A DNA stretch of 64,000 nt, from NCBI GenBank assembly GCA_945859605.1, contig OX243825.1:19298191-19362190 (forward strand). Reading direction: 5' to 3'. This document shows positions 46,143 to 56,152 of this stretch, one piece after another. This DNA is from Lumbricus rubellus (taxonomy: Eukaryota; Annelida; Clitellata; Crassiclitellata; Lumbricidae). A model generated the notes under the pieces. That model was given only the letters and a program-made list of their open reading frames with translations, did no database searches and had not been told where the DNA came from. Made by a program: the position numbers and the translations under genes. Numbering within the stretch: the stretch's first letter is position 1; the number at the start of each line of letters is the position of its first letter.

Positions 46143-46330
46143 TCTGATTGAGTTTCTTTGGGCTGAAGAAGACTAAACTTGCACGAAATTTCTCCTTCGC
46201 AACACGATGACCTTCCTCTTTCTCCGCTCAAATGGCGAACCAAGGAGACTACTTCCTGGCGAACTTATAATGACCTGCCACCTTTCAATGACGTCAGATT
46301 GTCCAAAGACGATATATTACGGAGTGAGAT
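46143..46330 (-). promoter_or_regulatory. COX8 promoter-proximal region
   Basis: The 190 bp before the COX8 ATG contain an ETS/NRF-2-type core (AGGAAGT on the minus strand, near 46250-46257), a second AGGAAGG near 46210-46217, and a YY1-like CAAATGGCG (46229-46237). These are the kinds of site known at nuclear COX promoters in vertebrates; their use here is inference. Confidence 0.35.
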
Positions 46331-47733
46331 ACAGTACTGTTGCCATTTTATAGCTGTTTCAGAATGCAGTCGCAAAATGAAATATAATTTACTTTTTATT
46401 GAAGCCTATAAGTGTGTGCGTGCATGTTTTCGATCTATTGTCAAAGCCAGGTGTCATAGTGGTTTTGAATTTTGATGTAGGCTAAACAGCCATTTAGGCT
46501 AAATGGTGTTGAGACATTGAGGCAGATCATATATAGCCTATAGCAACAATAAAAAATTAGCCTAGTAGCCTATTAGACCTATGACCGTATGGAGACTGAC
46601 CAGTTTCGATAATTAAAAGTCTGCGGATCAGAGCTTTCGGATTGGTTTAGGCTAGAGATAGGCTACATGTAGAATCAGCGTGTTGGAATGTCTATCAATA
46701 GTCTCTCTCTATAGCCTATAGAGAGAGACTGTGCCAATTGAGATAGCCTACGTTGATGATTAAAAGCGGCGTGCACTAAATTATTCACTTGACTTCTCGT
46801 TTGCCAAATCTATCCATCGATGTTTAGAAGCCCTTTGTCGCGTGAGTACAGCTGCTTACATGCTCGGAGCCAACTCTCTTATGATGGGCTTGCGAATACG
46901 TAGGTTCATGAACCATCATGCTTCTATATGGTTAGCCTATGACAGATTATTATAGCCTAGTTTTCTACATGTAGGCTAGACCTATAGATACAGTAGGACA
47001 GCTGTGCGTGTTCACGTTAGCCTAATTGTGTTTATGCCGTAAAACATATGGGTGGCATAAAAGGAAATATGTCGTTCGCTTGATTCTTGGACTGCAGACA
47101 CAGGTAGCCTTGCTATAATAGTAGCTCTTACTATAGGCCTACGTGAAATATTATTATGCCATAGGCTACTGTTAACAAATAGTCGTATATTTTAGGCCTA
47201 TATGCTATACTTACGGACTCATGGCTGTATACGTGCTATTGTTAAAGTCATCACGAAGGGCAGTAGCCTATAATAGGCCTAGGCCTAAATAACGGTGGTG
47301 TATGGATATTTAGGCCCTATTCGGTTCCTGTGAGCTGGAAGAAAGCCGCGCGTAGGGACCCTGATCACTCGCAATTGCTAATGCGCTTCGGTGTCCGCGC
47401 TGTATAGTCGGGAGCGGCGCTGAGTAGGAAGCGTGAGGCGGCGCCATAACAAGTGCTCATACATGACTCTAAATTTCCTGAGCGTCTCAGGTAGCCTAAT
47501 ATTTTTCACCGGAAATTGTGGTGCATAGCCTGAACCCTCAGGTATGCAACCTGATATGATCCGTAGAGTTCAGACAGGCCTGCTTTAGTTCTGGACAGTG
47601 CCTGAACTTATTCTGTTCAATCTACAGTTCTACACGAAGACCATCGGTTGGTCCTATATCACGTTCAAAATATGTTTCCCAGTATGACAATACTAGCATG
47701 CATCATGATGCATGTAGCCTACGTGTAGGCTAT

Positions 47734-47734
<1 letters not shown>
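46331..47734. other. Non-coding stretch, rich in TAGGCCTA/TAGCCTA
   Basis: No gene recognised. The words TAGCCTAT, TAGGCCTA and GTAGGCT recur many times, most densely at about 46480-47330. A SINE type A tail-like piece lies at about 47395-47465 (GGAGCGGCGCTGAGTAGG ... CATAACAAGTGCTCATAC). Confidence 0.55.
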
Positions 47735-47779
<45 letters not shown>

Positions 47780-47815
47780 TCACTTTATTGCAGCCAGACA
47801 TTTTTCAAAATAATA
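47735..47815 (-). mobile_element. Minimal copy of the 2.7-6.8 kb LINE tail
   Basis: An (ATCA)n tract of about ten units followed by ATTCACTTTATTGCAGCCAG, the reverse of the element's ATAAAGTGAATTGAA end. Only the last few dozen bases are kept. It ends about 100 bp upstream of the GPCR start. Confidence 0.75.
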
Positions 47816-47911
47816 TTATGTACATATTATATAGTTGATATTATCTGATGTTTCGTATTGTAGGACTGTTACGAATGTATAGGCCAAAAGTCTAAGCCCA
47901 TACGGTCTACC

Positions 47912-48964
47912 ATGTCACTCGCCTACTCTTGGATTTTGGCAGCCATTGTTTCTATAGTAGTCATTGTAGCTAATGCTTTTGCACTCGGCACCATTCTAAA
48001 AATAGATCGACTAAAATCACGTCAGAATTGCGTCATCATTCACATGACCGTCATTGACCTAATTCGAGGCGTCGTACTCTTTGCCGTCTCCTGCACAGTC
48101 CTTACCACACGACTCCCAGAAAAGGCGAGCGTATCCGGTGGATGTACGGCTCTGGGATTTATCTGGATTTGGGCGGAGACACTGGCTTGTTCTTCTGTTG
48201 CCGTATTTTTCATCGACAGACTCGTCTACTTGCAAAGCGCCGTCAACTATCCACATCGAATAACGCGCAAGTTTCTTGTCGTGATAATGTCCTACGTTGC
48301 GTTTCACGGCTTCATGGCCGCCATCTTGCCTGTATTGGGATGGGGAAAGTATGTAATGCGTTCGGGTGTCGTATGCGATGTTGACTGGCAAAATAAATCC
48401 GGTTATCCGCCATTTCTGGTCGTCTGGTGTATTTTAGTTCCGGTTGCTGTCACCTCTGGATGTTTTGTTCAGCTTGCATTGATCGTGCGAAGGAAATGGA
48501 AAAGAATTCGTCTGTACAGAGACCTGCAACATGAAATCCTACGACCGATCGGAGCGCCCCTTGCGGTCGGCAAGCATAGCATTACCGGCGGCGCTAGAGA
48601 AAAAGCCTTCGTGAAGACGCTGGCCATCTGTGGTTTAATATTTGCTGCCTACTGTTTCTCGTGGATCTTCAATTTGTCTGTATGGGTCGGGGAAATCACG
48701 GGTGTGATCAGTGGAAATGTAGTTGCTGTTGTGTTTCTGACTACAATTGCAATGACGACTTCTCTTGCGAACCCACTACTCATGATGATTTACAATCCGC
48801 AACTGCGCGGAGTGGCCGCTTGGATCGTGTCCTGTGGTAGGGTAACGATTAAGTCAGAGGTAAAGGACTTATCGCCAAGGCCTGCAGTTACCGTTTTAGA
48901 TAACTCCACTATGACGAGAAATCCGAGCTTCACAATTAACTCGCAACCTCTAACAAGGCTATAG
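47912..48964 (+). CDS. Class A (rhodopsin-like) GPCR, single exon
   Basis: 350 residues with seven hydrophobic helices at about 6-28, 40-64, 80-101, 120-143, 168-192, 233-258 and 270-293. Recognisable landmarks: N21 in helix 1, D49 in helix 2, C78 before helix 3 and C155 in loop 2 (disulfide pair), DR at 102-103 (DRLVY for DRY), P177 in helix 5, NP at 287-288. Unusual: the helix 6 CWxP box reads CFSW (no Pro), helix 4 lacks its usual Trp, and the Tyr after NP is displaced (NPLLMMIY). Loop 2 CDVDW resembles opsins, but the retinal Lys position in helix 7 holds Met. The ligand is unknown; signalling through G proteins is expected from the family. The N-terminus is only about five residues, without a glycosylation site, so an upstream exon is possible. 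Confidence 0.88.
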   Translation: MSLAYSWILAAIVSIVVIVANAFALGTILKIDRLKSRQNCVIIHMTVIDLIRGVVLFAVSCTVLTTRLPEKASVSGGCTALGFIWIWAETLACSSVAVFFIDRLVYLQSAVNYPHRITRKFLVVIMSYVAFHGFMAAILPVLGWGKYVMRSGVVCDVDWQNKSGYPPFLVVWCILVPVAVTSGCFVQLALIVRRKWKRIRLYRDLQHEILRPIGAPLAVGKHSITGGAREKAFVKTLAICGLIFAAYCFSWIFNLSVWVGEITGVISGNVVAVVFLTTIAMTTSLANPLLMMIYNPQLRGVAAWIVSCGRVTIKSEVKDLSPRPAVTVLDNSTMTRNPSFTINSQPLTRL

Positions 48965-48989
48965 AACGTCAGGGTATACAATACTATAC

Positions 48990-49995
48990 ATAGAAGGAAA
49001 CGCCACTCCCTATACTCTGTTGCCGTCTGTTGCTCGAACTGTTGTTTGTACTTTTTATTAATGATATAGATGATGGGATTCTATCAAAGATTTCTAAGTT
49101 TGCGGATGACACAAAATTATGTAGAGCAGTGGGTAATAAAGAAGAAGCAGATATACTACAGGAAGATCTAGGAAAAATGTTTAGATGGTCATAGGACTGG
49201 CAAATGCTTTTTAATTTGGAAAAGTGCTCAGTGATGCATATGGGAAAGAGGAACCAGGAGTTTGCATATGAAATGGGGGGTAAGGCACTGAGGGTGAGTG
49301 ATGAAGAAAGGGACTTAGGAGTGATCATGCACAAGAGTGCAAAACCTTCAAGGCAATGTGCTGAAGCATCAAAAAAGGCAAATTCAACATTAGGCATGAT
49401 AAAAAGGACAATAGTTACTAGAGATAAGGATACAATACTGAGGCTATATAAATCACTGGTTAGGCCACAGCTGGAATACTGCATTCAGGCATGGAATCCA
49501 TACTTGAAGCAGGATATTGAAAAACTGGAGAAAGTGCAGAGAAGAGCTACGAAGATGATTTGGGGGTACAAAGATATGAGCTATGAGGAGAGGTTGGAAA
49601 GGTGTGGGCTAACAACACTGGAGAGAAGGAGGAGCAGAGGAGACCTAATTGAAGCATACAAGATCATTACTGGAAAGGAAGCACTATGTTGGGAGAAGTT
49701 CTTTGTATTAGCACCAAACAAAGCAACTCGGGGACATAGGTACAAATTTTTTAAGAAGCCGAAAGGATCATTAGGGCAGAAATTTTTCAGTGCTAGAGTT
49801 GTGGACATGTGGAACGGATTGGGGGACAGCACTGTGTCGGTGGACACGGTCACAGCATTTAAAAGGAACCTAGAAAAATTGGGGTATTAAAAGTTCCAGG
49901 TCAATATTGCAGTGGTTCTAACACAGGCCTAGTGTCTTCTGAACCACTTAAAACCCATGTTATGTTATGTTATGTTATGTTATGTTATGTTATGT
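48990..49995 (+). mobile_element. 5'-truncated non-LTR retrotransposon, CR1/L2-like
   Basis: It starts inside the reverse transcriptase: LFVLFINDIDDGILSKISKF then ADDTKL (catalytic FADD box). One in-frame TAG occurs near 49191. Then a 228-residue open frame (49204-49890) follows with DLGVIMHKSAKPSRQCAEAS, LVRPQLEYCIQAWNPYL, KLEKVQRRATKMI and ARVVDMWNGL. The 3' end is a (TTATG)n tail of about seven units (49951-49995). It inserted just after the GPCR stop codon and in the same direction, so it may supply 3' untranslated sequence to that gene. Confidence 0.88.
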
Positions 49996-51599
49996 TATAC
50001 TCTGCATGTCCATCCTCTGTCTCTGAAAATAGCTAGCGCTTACCGGATGTTATAGACAACAGAACTGTGACGAAACTTAGTTTGTACTTTGTCCCGTCGT
50101 CGGCGGCGGTAGGCCTACATGGACTACATGTACAACATTGTAGGCCTACATAGACTACATGCACATGGACTACATGTAGACCTACGACGAAAAGCCTACA
50201 TTGTAGGCTATGAATACGACGGACGAGAATAGACTTGATCTCATGACACAAGACTAGTAGGCCTATAGTGTTATTGTTTATTATGCACTAGCCTATACAT
50301 TGTTCACATCAATATCTCCAGAATTCTCGTTCAGAACCTCAATGTCCTCAATGCACTTTTTTTCAAAATGGTATGATGCACTAAATTTAAAAAATCTATC
50401 TGTTGCCTTTGATTGACTGGATCTCCGTGATGATGGTCCCTTGTCGTGTGTGAAGAAACTGCAGGTTAAAACGCTGTGTTCGTTCATTTTTCTCTCTTAT
50501 AGACCTACAGTTAATTGAAATCGTAGAATGGTTCGAATATTAGATCTATATAAGGGCCATTGGCGGATACAGAAATTTTGGAAGGGGTGTCAAAATGTTT
50601 GGTCTTGGATCAAAAAGGTTTTTGGTCTTCCGCAGAAAAATCTTATAACCTGCATTGATTTAAACTTTAAAGCTTCTTGAAACCTGATGAGGGGGACACG
50701 TCCTATGTAAATAGGCTATCTGAATGGGGGTGGGGGCATGGCCGGGTTGGTCCTCTGAATCCGCCCCTCATAGGGTCCTACTCAACTCGAGCAGAAAAGT
50801 GATCGCATATGAGAAGAATCAACATCGAACTAATTATCTTACTTATTTATATAAACCTTACATAAAATAAATATATTTAACACAACATTTGAAAATATAG
50901 CCGATACCAATTAATACAACAACAAGTTATCTAAATAATATTCGGCCAATATTAGACTTGAGTCAATCTTCGCTTATATTTTAGCCAAACGGCTGCAGTG
51001 GCAGTAGGCATAGTAAAGCAAAGAAACTTTTACTTTCTTCGAACTGATACTTTTTATTTTGAAAAATTAGGCCTAACTTCATTAGACCTAAGCTTATAAG
51101 CTCTATCTAAATCGCTACCAGTTTCGCTTAGGCTACATGAGAATAGAACAATGCATACCTAAATCCACACCTGAACCTCACCTGTAGGCCTATGCTCATA
51201 ACTATAATTATGGATTCTAGTCATCGTGCACAATATTGTGTAATAGTAGGCCTATAAATGCTTAGTCATCAATATAAGTAGGCCTATATATGCTGTCGTT
51301 TGGCCCCATAACTGCTTAAAGGGCCTAGGTCTATCAGCTGTGTAGTCTTTGGCACATAAAAAAACTCTTTAGGTATACCCTATTCTTCAGAAAGATCAAA
51401 CAGTTCGCGATTTTCTTCCGAAAAACCGTCATGTTTTTCACAGACTTTCTCGTCAGTGGATCAAGATCTACCAGGTTCATCCTGCGAACAAGAAAAATAA
51501 TCAACCTATAATACACAGCGGTTGAAAAACAAGAAAATCATTATCGCAAATATTTGGCGCGTTTGCGAGGTTCCTATAAAACGCACTTTTAGGCCTGTA
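49996..51599. other. Non-coding stretch
   Basis: No gene recognised. TAGGCCTA-type words are frequent at 50100-50270 and 51050-51330. A possible old TIR element spans about 50563-50770 (TTGGCGGATACAGA facing TCTGAATCCGCC); its flanking duplications are not clear. Confidence 0.5.
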
Positions 51600-51853
51600 C
51601 AGGGCCGGATTAGGCTAAGAAATGTGGGGCCCTGTTCGGAAAATTTTGGGGGCATCTTTGATCGAAAAATCTGATGACCTTTTTTATTCGTTTGGTCGAA
51701 ATTTCTTTAAAATATACCGATATCCACCAAAATTTTGTCAAAATATATATAAAAAATCCTATTTTTTTCTCGTGTGTGGGCCCTGTGGGGCCCCCTAAAG
51801 TGTGGGAGCCTCTGTTCGGCAGAACATGTTGAACATGCCTTAAAACGGCCCTG
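51600..51853. mobile_element. hAT-like MITE (254 bp)
   Basis: The ends CAGGGCCGGATTAGGC and mirrored AAAACGGCCCTG lie between GGCCTGTA (51592-51599) and GGCCTATA (51854-51861), a 7/8 target-site duplication. The interior has TGGGGCCC motifs at both sides and no coding capacity. Confidence 0.75.
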
Positions 51854-51902
51854 GGCCTATAGGTAGGCCTACTCAGAAACATTGTATGCATCGCATCTGA
51901 AA

Positions 51903-51957
51903 ATGTATAGAACGCCTCTCACATCATTGAATCTTCTCAGAGGCGCTTTCAACACAA
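51903..51957 (-). mobile_element. LINE 3'-tail fragment
   Basis: CTTCTCAGAGGCGCTTTCAA with a diverged tail; a short, old relative of the GCGCTATATAAAT family. The surrounding 51862-52610 has no recognised gene. Confidence 0.45.
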
Positions 51958-52611
51958 AAACCATGTGGGGAGGAAGAAAGGGCGAGAGGATGAGAGGAAG
52001 AGCTCAGACATGAGCTTAGCTTAGCTCGTAAAAGAAGGACAGGCCATTCCATGCATGTGGATACATTATTCACAACTCATGTAGGCCTATCCCAATCAAC
52101 CCATGATTCGCCTTGACCCTATACTCAGCTCTACTGCCTGTTCATCCAAGCATTAATCCGCATTATCTGCCTGTTCCAGCTTTCGTCGCGGCTAATACCG
52201 CTTATAAATTTATAATGCACCGACTTAAATCAGCTTACTGCACATTTGCAGCTTTATTTGCTGTGGACGCGTCTTGCTTCGCGCCTATGCTCGCGCTTCA
52301 AGCTATATCTGTAATAGTGAGATGGTTACTGGTTAAGCCTAATCCTAATCTAAGCTTACGTTGATATCTTTCTTAAGCGTTAGGCATCTTAAAACGCTGC
52401 TCATCAAATAATGCGATATAAAAATGAATAGGTAGGCGGCTATGGCGGTTCAATTAGCCTACAATTATGGCCTTCGTAATGAATACCCGGTAGGCTATAC
52501 AGGCCTATTATATGATACAATCATTTTATGAGCTTCTTAATTATTGTGTTCTTTTGAACATATGAAACTTTTTTTTAAATGGTACATGTTCTTTGGAACA
52601 GATGTAGGCAG

Positions 52612-52772
52612 GCCTTAGAGTGTGACTGGACGGTCATGAACGGCGTCCAGACGGTCCAGGCACTCATTTTCAAATCTGAACGCCGTCCTGCCACTCATTA
52701 GACTTGCACACTGTGCACATTTTGAAAAGGCAATGGACATCCAGGCATTTTTAAAACACTGAATGTAGGACA
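52612..52772. mobile_element. TIR-like repeat family K, copy 3
   Basis: GGCCTTAGAGTGTGACTGGA at the left, AAAACACTGAATG at the right, with CACTCATTTTCAAATC and ACATCCAGGCATTTTTAAAA inside. More diverged than copies 1, 2 and 4. Confidence 0.6.
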
Positions 52773-53182
52773 TAATATATGCCCGTAACCATACCCTGAT
52801 ACCCAGACTCATATGATCTTCCACCTTGCACAGCCTGAAATAGAATCCAGACGGCACCCCTCTTAACAGCTGCTCTTTCCCTCTAATCCTTCGGAAACCA
52901 GACTCCGACCCCCTTCGAACTATTCTTACGCACAACCTCTCTGATGCAACGCAACGCTCGTGAATAAGCTGTATAGGGCCAACGAAGCATAGCCGGTGAA
53001 CTTCCTCCTTATGATAGGTAATTATTAACCCTCCTTGCAGTAGGAGAACCTTGCGGAATTCTTGTTGGGTCTTTGAGTTTTCAATGAATCGTTTAAACGT
53101 TATCAGCAACAGTTTTTATAATTATGGCTGAGTCTCTAAAAAAGCATTGAAGCGGATATAAAGGCAGCCTTAATAAGCGAGT

Positions 53183-53472
53183 GAAGGAGTGAGCGAGCGA
53201 CTGAATGAACGAACGAACGAATGAATTAACGAACGAACGAATGAAAGAATGAATGAACGAATGAACGAACGAACGAACGAACGAACGAACGAACGAACGA
53301 ATGAACGAATGAACGAACGAATGAATGAATGAATGAACGAAGGAACTAACGAACGAACGAACGAACGAACGAATGAATGAATGAATGAATGAATGAACGA
53401 ACGAATGAATGAATGAATGAACGAACTAACGAATGAACGAACGAACGAACGAGCGAACGAATGAATGAATGT
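53183..53472. repeat. (GAAC/GAAT)n microsatellite
   Basis: About 290 bp of 4-bp repeats mixing GAAC and GAAT. It keeps a Ser/Phe/Arg-rich frame open on the minus strand, which is not a gene. It starts 64 bp beyond the receptor stop codon. Confidence 0.95.
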
Positions 53473-53535
53473 CGCAGAGTTGCTCACGTAATATCAAGAA
53501 ACAGATTTACTGCACTGACCTGATCAAAAATCCTC

Positions 53536-56152
53536 TCATGGTCTGACAGCGAGTCCGTCGAGTTCTATCCTGGCTTTCTCCGATAAGACGAGCTTCCTGT
53601 CCACCCTCCTTTCATCACTCGCCATCTGACGAACCGTCTCCACCGCCTCCCCGAAGAAAAGGCACCGCGGGACCCGACTCGACCCCGCCGACCCTCTAGC
53701 CAGAATGATGGACACGGCACCGCAGTGTATAGCCGCCGTCAGCGACAGTCCCACGGCGCTGGGAAACGCAGCGGATATCTCAGAGGCGTGGTCAAGAAGG
53801 TAGCGTGCAAATGTCACGAGGCAGCCGACGGCCGCTGATAAGGGACGAGGCGAGTCAGGGAATGCGTCGACTGGGGAGACAACCATCATCGACTCTGAGG
53901 TTTCCTCCACCAGGTGCAGCTGCTGCTGTTCCTCGCTGTCGATGACCTTTGTGGCCGCTTCGTGCAACCTCAGACTGAACTGGGTGATCGCCGCAAGTGC
54001 GGACTCCACGGACGCGTCCTGCTTCCGGTGGCTTCTGATTCTGACGTCCAGGACGGCCACGGACTGATGCACGGCCGTGACAGGCTCCTCGATCAACCGG
54101 ATGTCCGAGATTCCGAGCAGCTTCATCGGGATCAGTCGATCCGTCAGCTGATCGCATCGGGATTCCGCCTCGGTGAGGTCGGACGTGACCTTCAGGAGCT
54201 GGGTGCTCACCCTGGCCGCATGCGCCTCCAGCTCCTCCATCATGATGTCGAGGAGACTGGATTTTCCGTGTGGCGTGGAGGCGCTGAGCGTCAGCACGAT
54301 CTGCTGAAAGGTGGGTCTCATGATGGACTTCTTCTGCAGAGCACTGTCTATTATCTGACGGGCTTTGGAGTTGATCGAGGCATTCTGCGTGATGTTGGCT
54401 CGCATCTCTTCGACGTTCCTCTCGATGTCCTCCGCTGACGCTGGGTCGGCCACGCAACCGTCACGAGCATTCGACAGAGTGAATATTTCGTACATAACAA
54501 CGCCGTAGTTGTAGACGTCACCAGCCTTTGTTGGTTGGAACGAGAACCTGCTCGTGTTCAGATCAAGGGTCTGGAGTCCCTCTGGTCGGCCTTCCTTTTC
54601 GTACCCTTCTCTGCAGTACTCCGCCTTGTGACAGAGGATACTGCTCGCCACCTTCAGTTTTCTCCGGTTGCGTTTCGTCCGACGCAGCGCTTCGTACAGG
54701 TAGGCGTACTCCCAGTCCGTGACCTTGACCGTCCAGCGTGAGTCCACCAGGCAGGAGGTGAGGGTCAGGGTACCGTGGACGATGCGATGGCTGTGGAGGA
54801 AGGCCATACCGTTGGCGATTTCCTTCGATACGGCAATCTTCATCGCTTCGTTTGTCTGGTAGTTTTCGCTGCGTAGGATGTTCTTCAGCGTTCCGCGCTC
54901 GCAGTCCTCTCGTATCATGAACAGTCGGTTGGAATTCGACCAGGACAGGCCGAAGAAACGGGTCACGTTCTCGTGGATCATCGTGTCCCTCATGCACAGC
55001 AGCGCCTCGCGCACACTTCGATCGAGGTCGAATATCTTTTCCAGTCGCATTTCCGTCGCGGAAACGCTGTTCCCGTTCAGTCTTCCACTGAGGCTAAACG
55101 CAGCACCGGTCTTCCCGCTCTGGGTCGACTGATCGTGGCTGCGTTCCGAACTGTCTGGGATGATCTTCGTCTCGGAGTCCTTTCCGTGTCCTCTGCGCTT
55201 CTTCGGAATGCTGAAATCGATGTCGGAGAAGTTGATCTTCCAGTCGTTACGGTCGAGTGCTCTCCGGTACTTGATCTTCTGCAGCGCGGAATAAGCGATC
55301 AGACCGATGATCACCAATGCAACGATTGGACCGAGAACCTCAACGGGAGTCTTCCACGTCTTCAGCGACTCATCCTCGTCGTACTTCTGCCTGCTGACCA
55401 GATCCACAATCCTCTCCCCGTTGCATCTCATGTGGTCAAAGACCACAGACTGTATCTTTGTGGCAATGGGAGAGCTGACCGACGCCATGTTCCTGCTTTC
55501 CGCTTCGATGAACGCCTGCCGGTCGCTGAGGAACCACTGGATGTAGCGAACCAGCTCGACGGTTGACTCACAGTAGTTGGCCGGAACGCTCTTGTGGATG
55601 ACGAAGTAAGCGTAGCCGGCCATCGGGTAGGCGTCCGGATTCTCAGAGTCCACGAATGTCCCGGTCAGTCGTTCGTCAAGTTGGAAGCTGTTCATCGCCG
55701 ACTGCACGGAGGCGGTAGTGGCGTCCACGACTTTTCCACGGCGATTAACAATCCGCGCGTAGTCCAGTCCGACCTCGTTAGCACTGGCTGGTGAGATGTA
55801 GCCGACGCTGTAGCGCCTGTCAAGTATGGTATCGACCATTCCTGTTACCCTCTGTCCAAACACCGTGACAACGGAGTGGTCCCAGCGCCCAGGGTCCGTG
55901 AACGCCCCCATCGAGCTGTGCCACTCGGCGCTGAAACTGCTGAGAGCGTTCGTGAAGATTTCTGTGGTGCCGGCCACGTCCAGTCTGGCGATCGGGACTA
56001 TGGTAGCGTTGGGAAAGACGATCCCTGGGTTGTAAAGGGAGAACGTGGAGTCGGACCAGGATGTCAGCGTTCCGTTGTAGATTCCGACCAACTGTTCCCT
56101 CGTTAGAATGAGCTTCTTTATCCCCGGCAAATTGTAGCCGATGACCAGTGCA
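53536..56152 (-). CDS. Second exon of the PstS-like receptor
   Basis: 872 codons including the TGA stop at 53538-53536. It starts in the middle of the PstS-like domain and encodes everything downstream without a further intron. The first residues, ALVIGYN, precede the LPGIKKLILT strand expected in PstS, which fixes the acceptor at 56152. The C-terminus ends KLVLSEKARIELDGLAVRP, near where receptor cyclases usually end. Confidence 0.9.

Noticed and set aside
50563..50770. Fifth hAT element
   Set aside because: Ends are roughly inverted, but I could not find a convincing 8-bp duplication, so it is only mentioned as possible.
53170..53487. Ser/Phe/Arg repeat open frame next to the receptor gene
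   Set aside because: Translation of a (GAAC/GAAT)n microsatellite.
53855..55566. Several 100-200 residue open frames overlapping the receptor exon on other frames and the opposite strand
   Set aside because: Shadows of a GC-rich coding exon; they lack domains, whereas the main frame has continuous homology.
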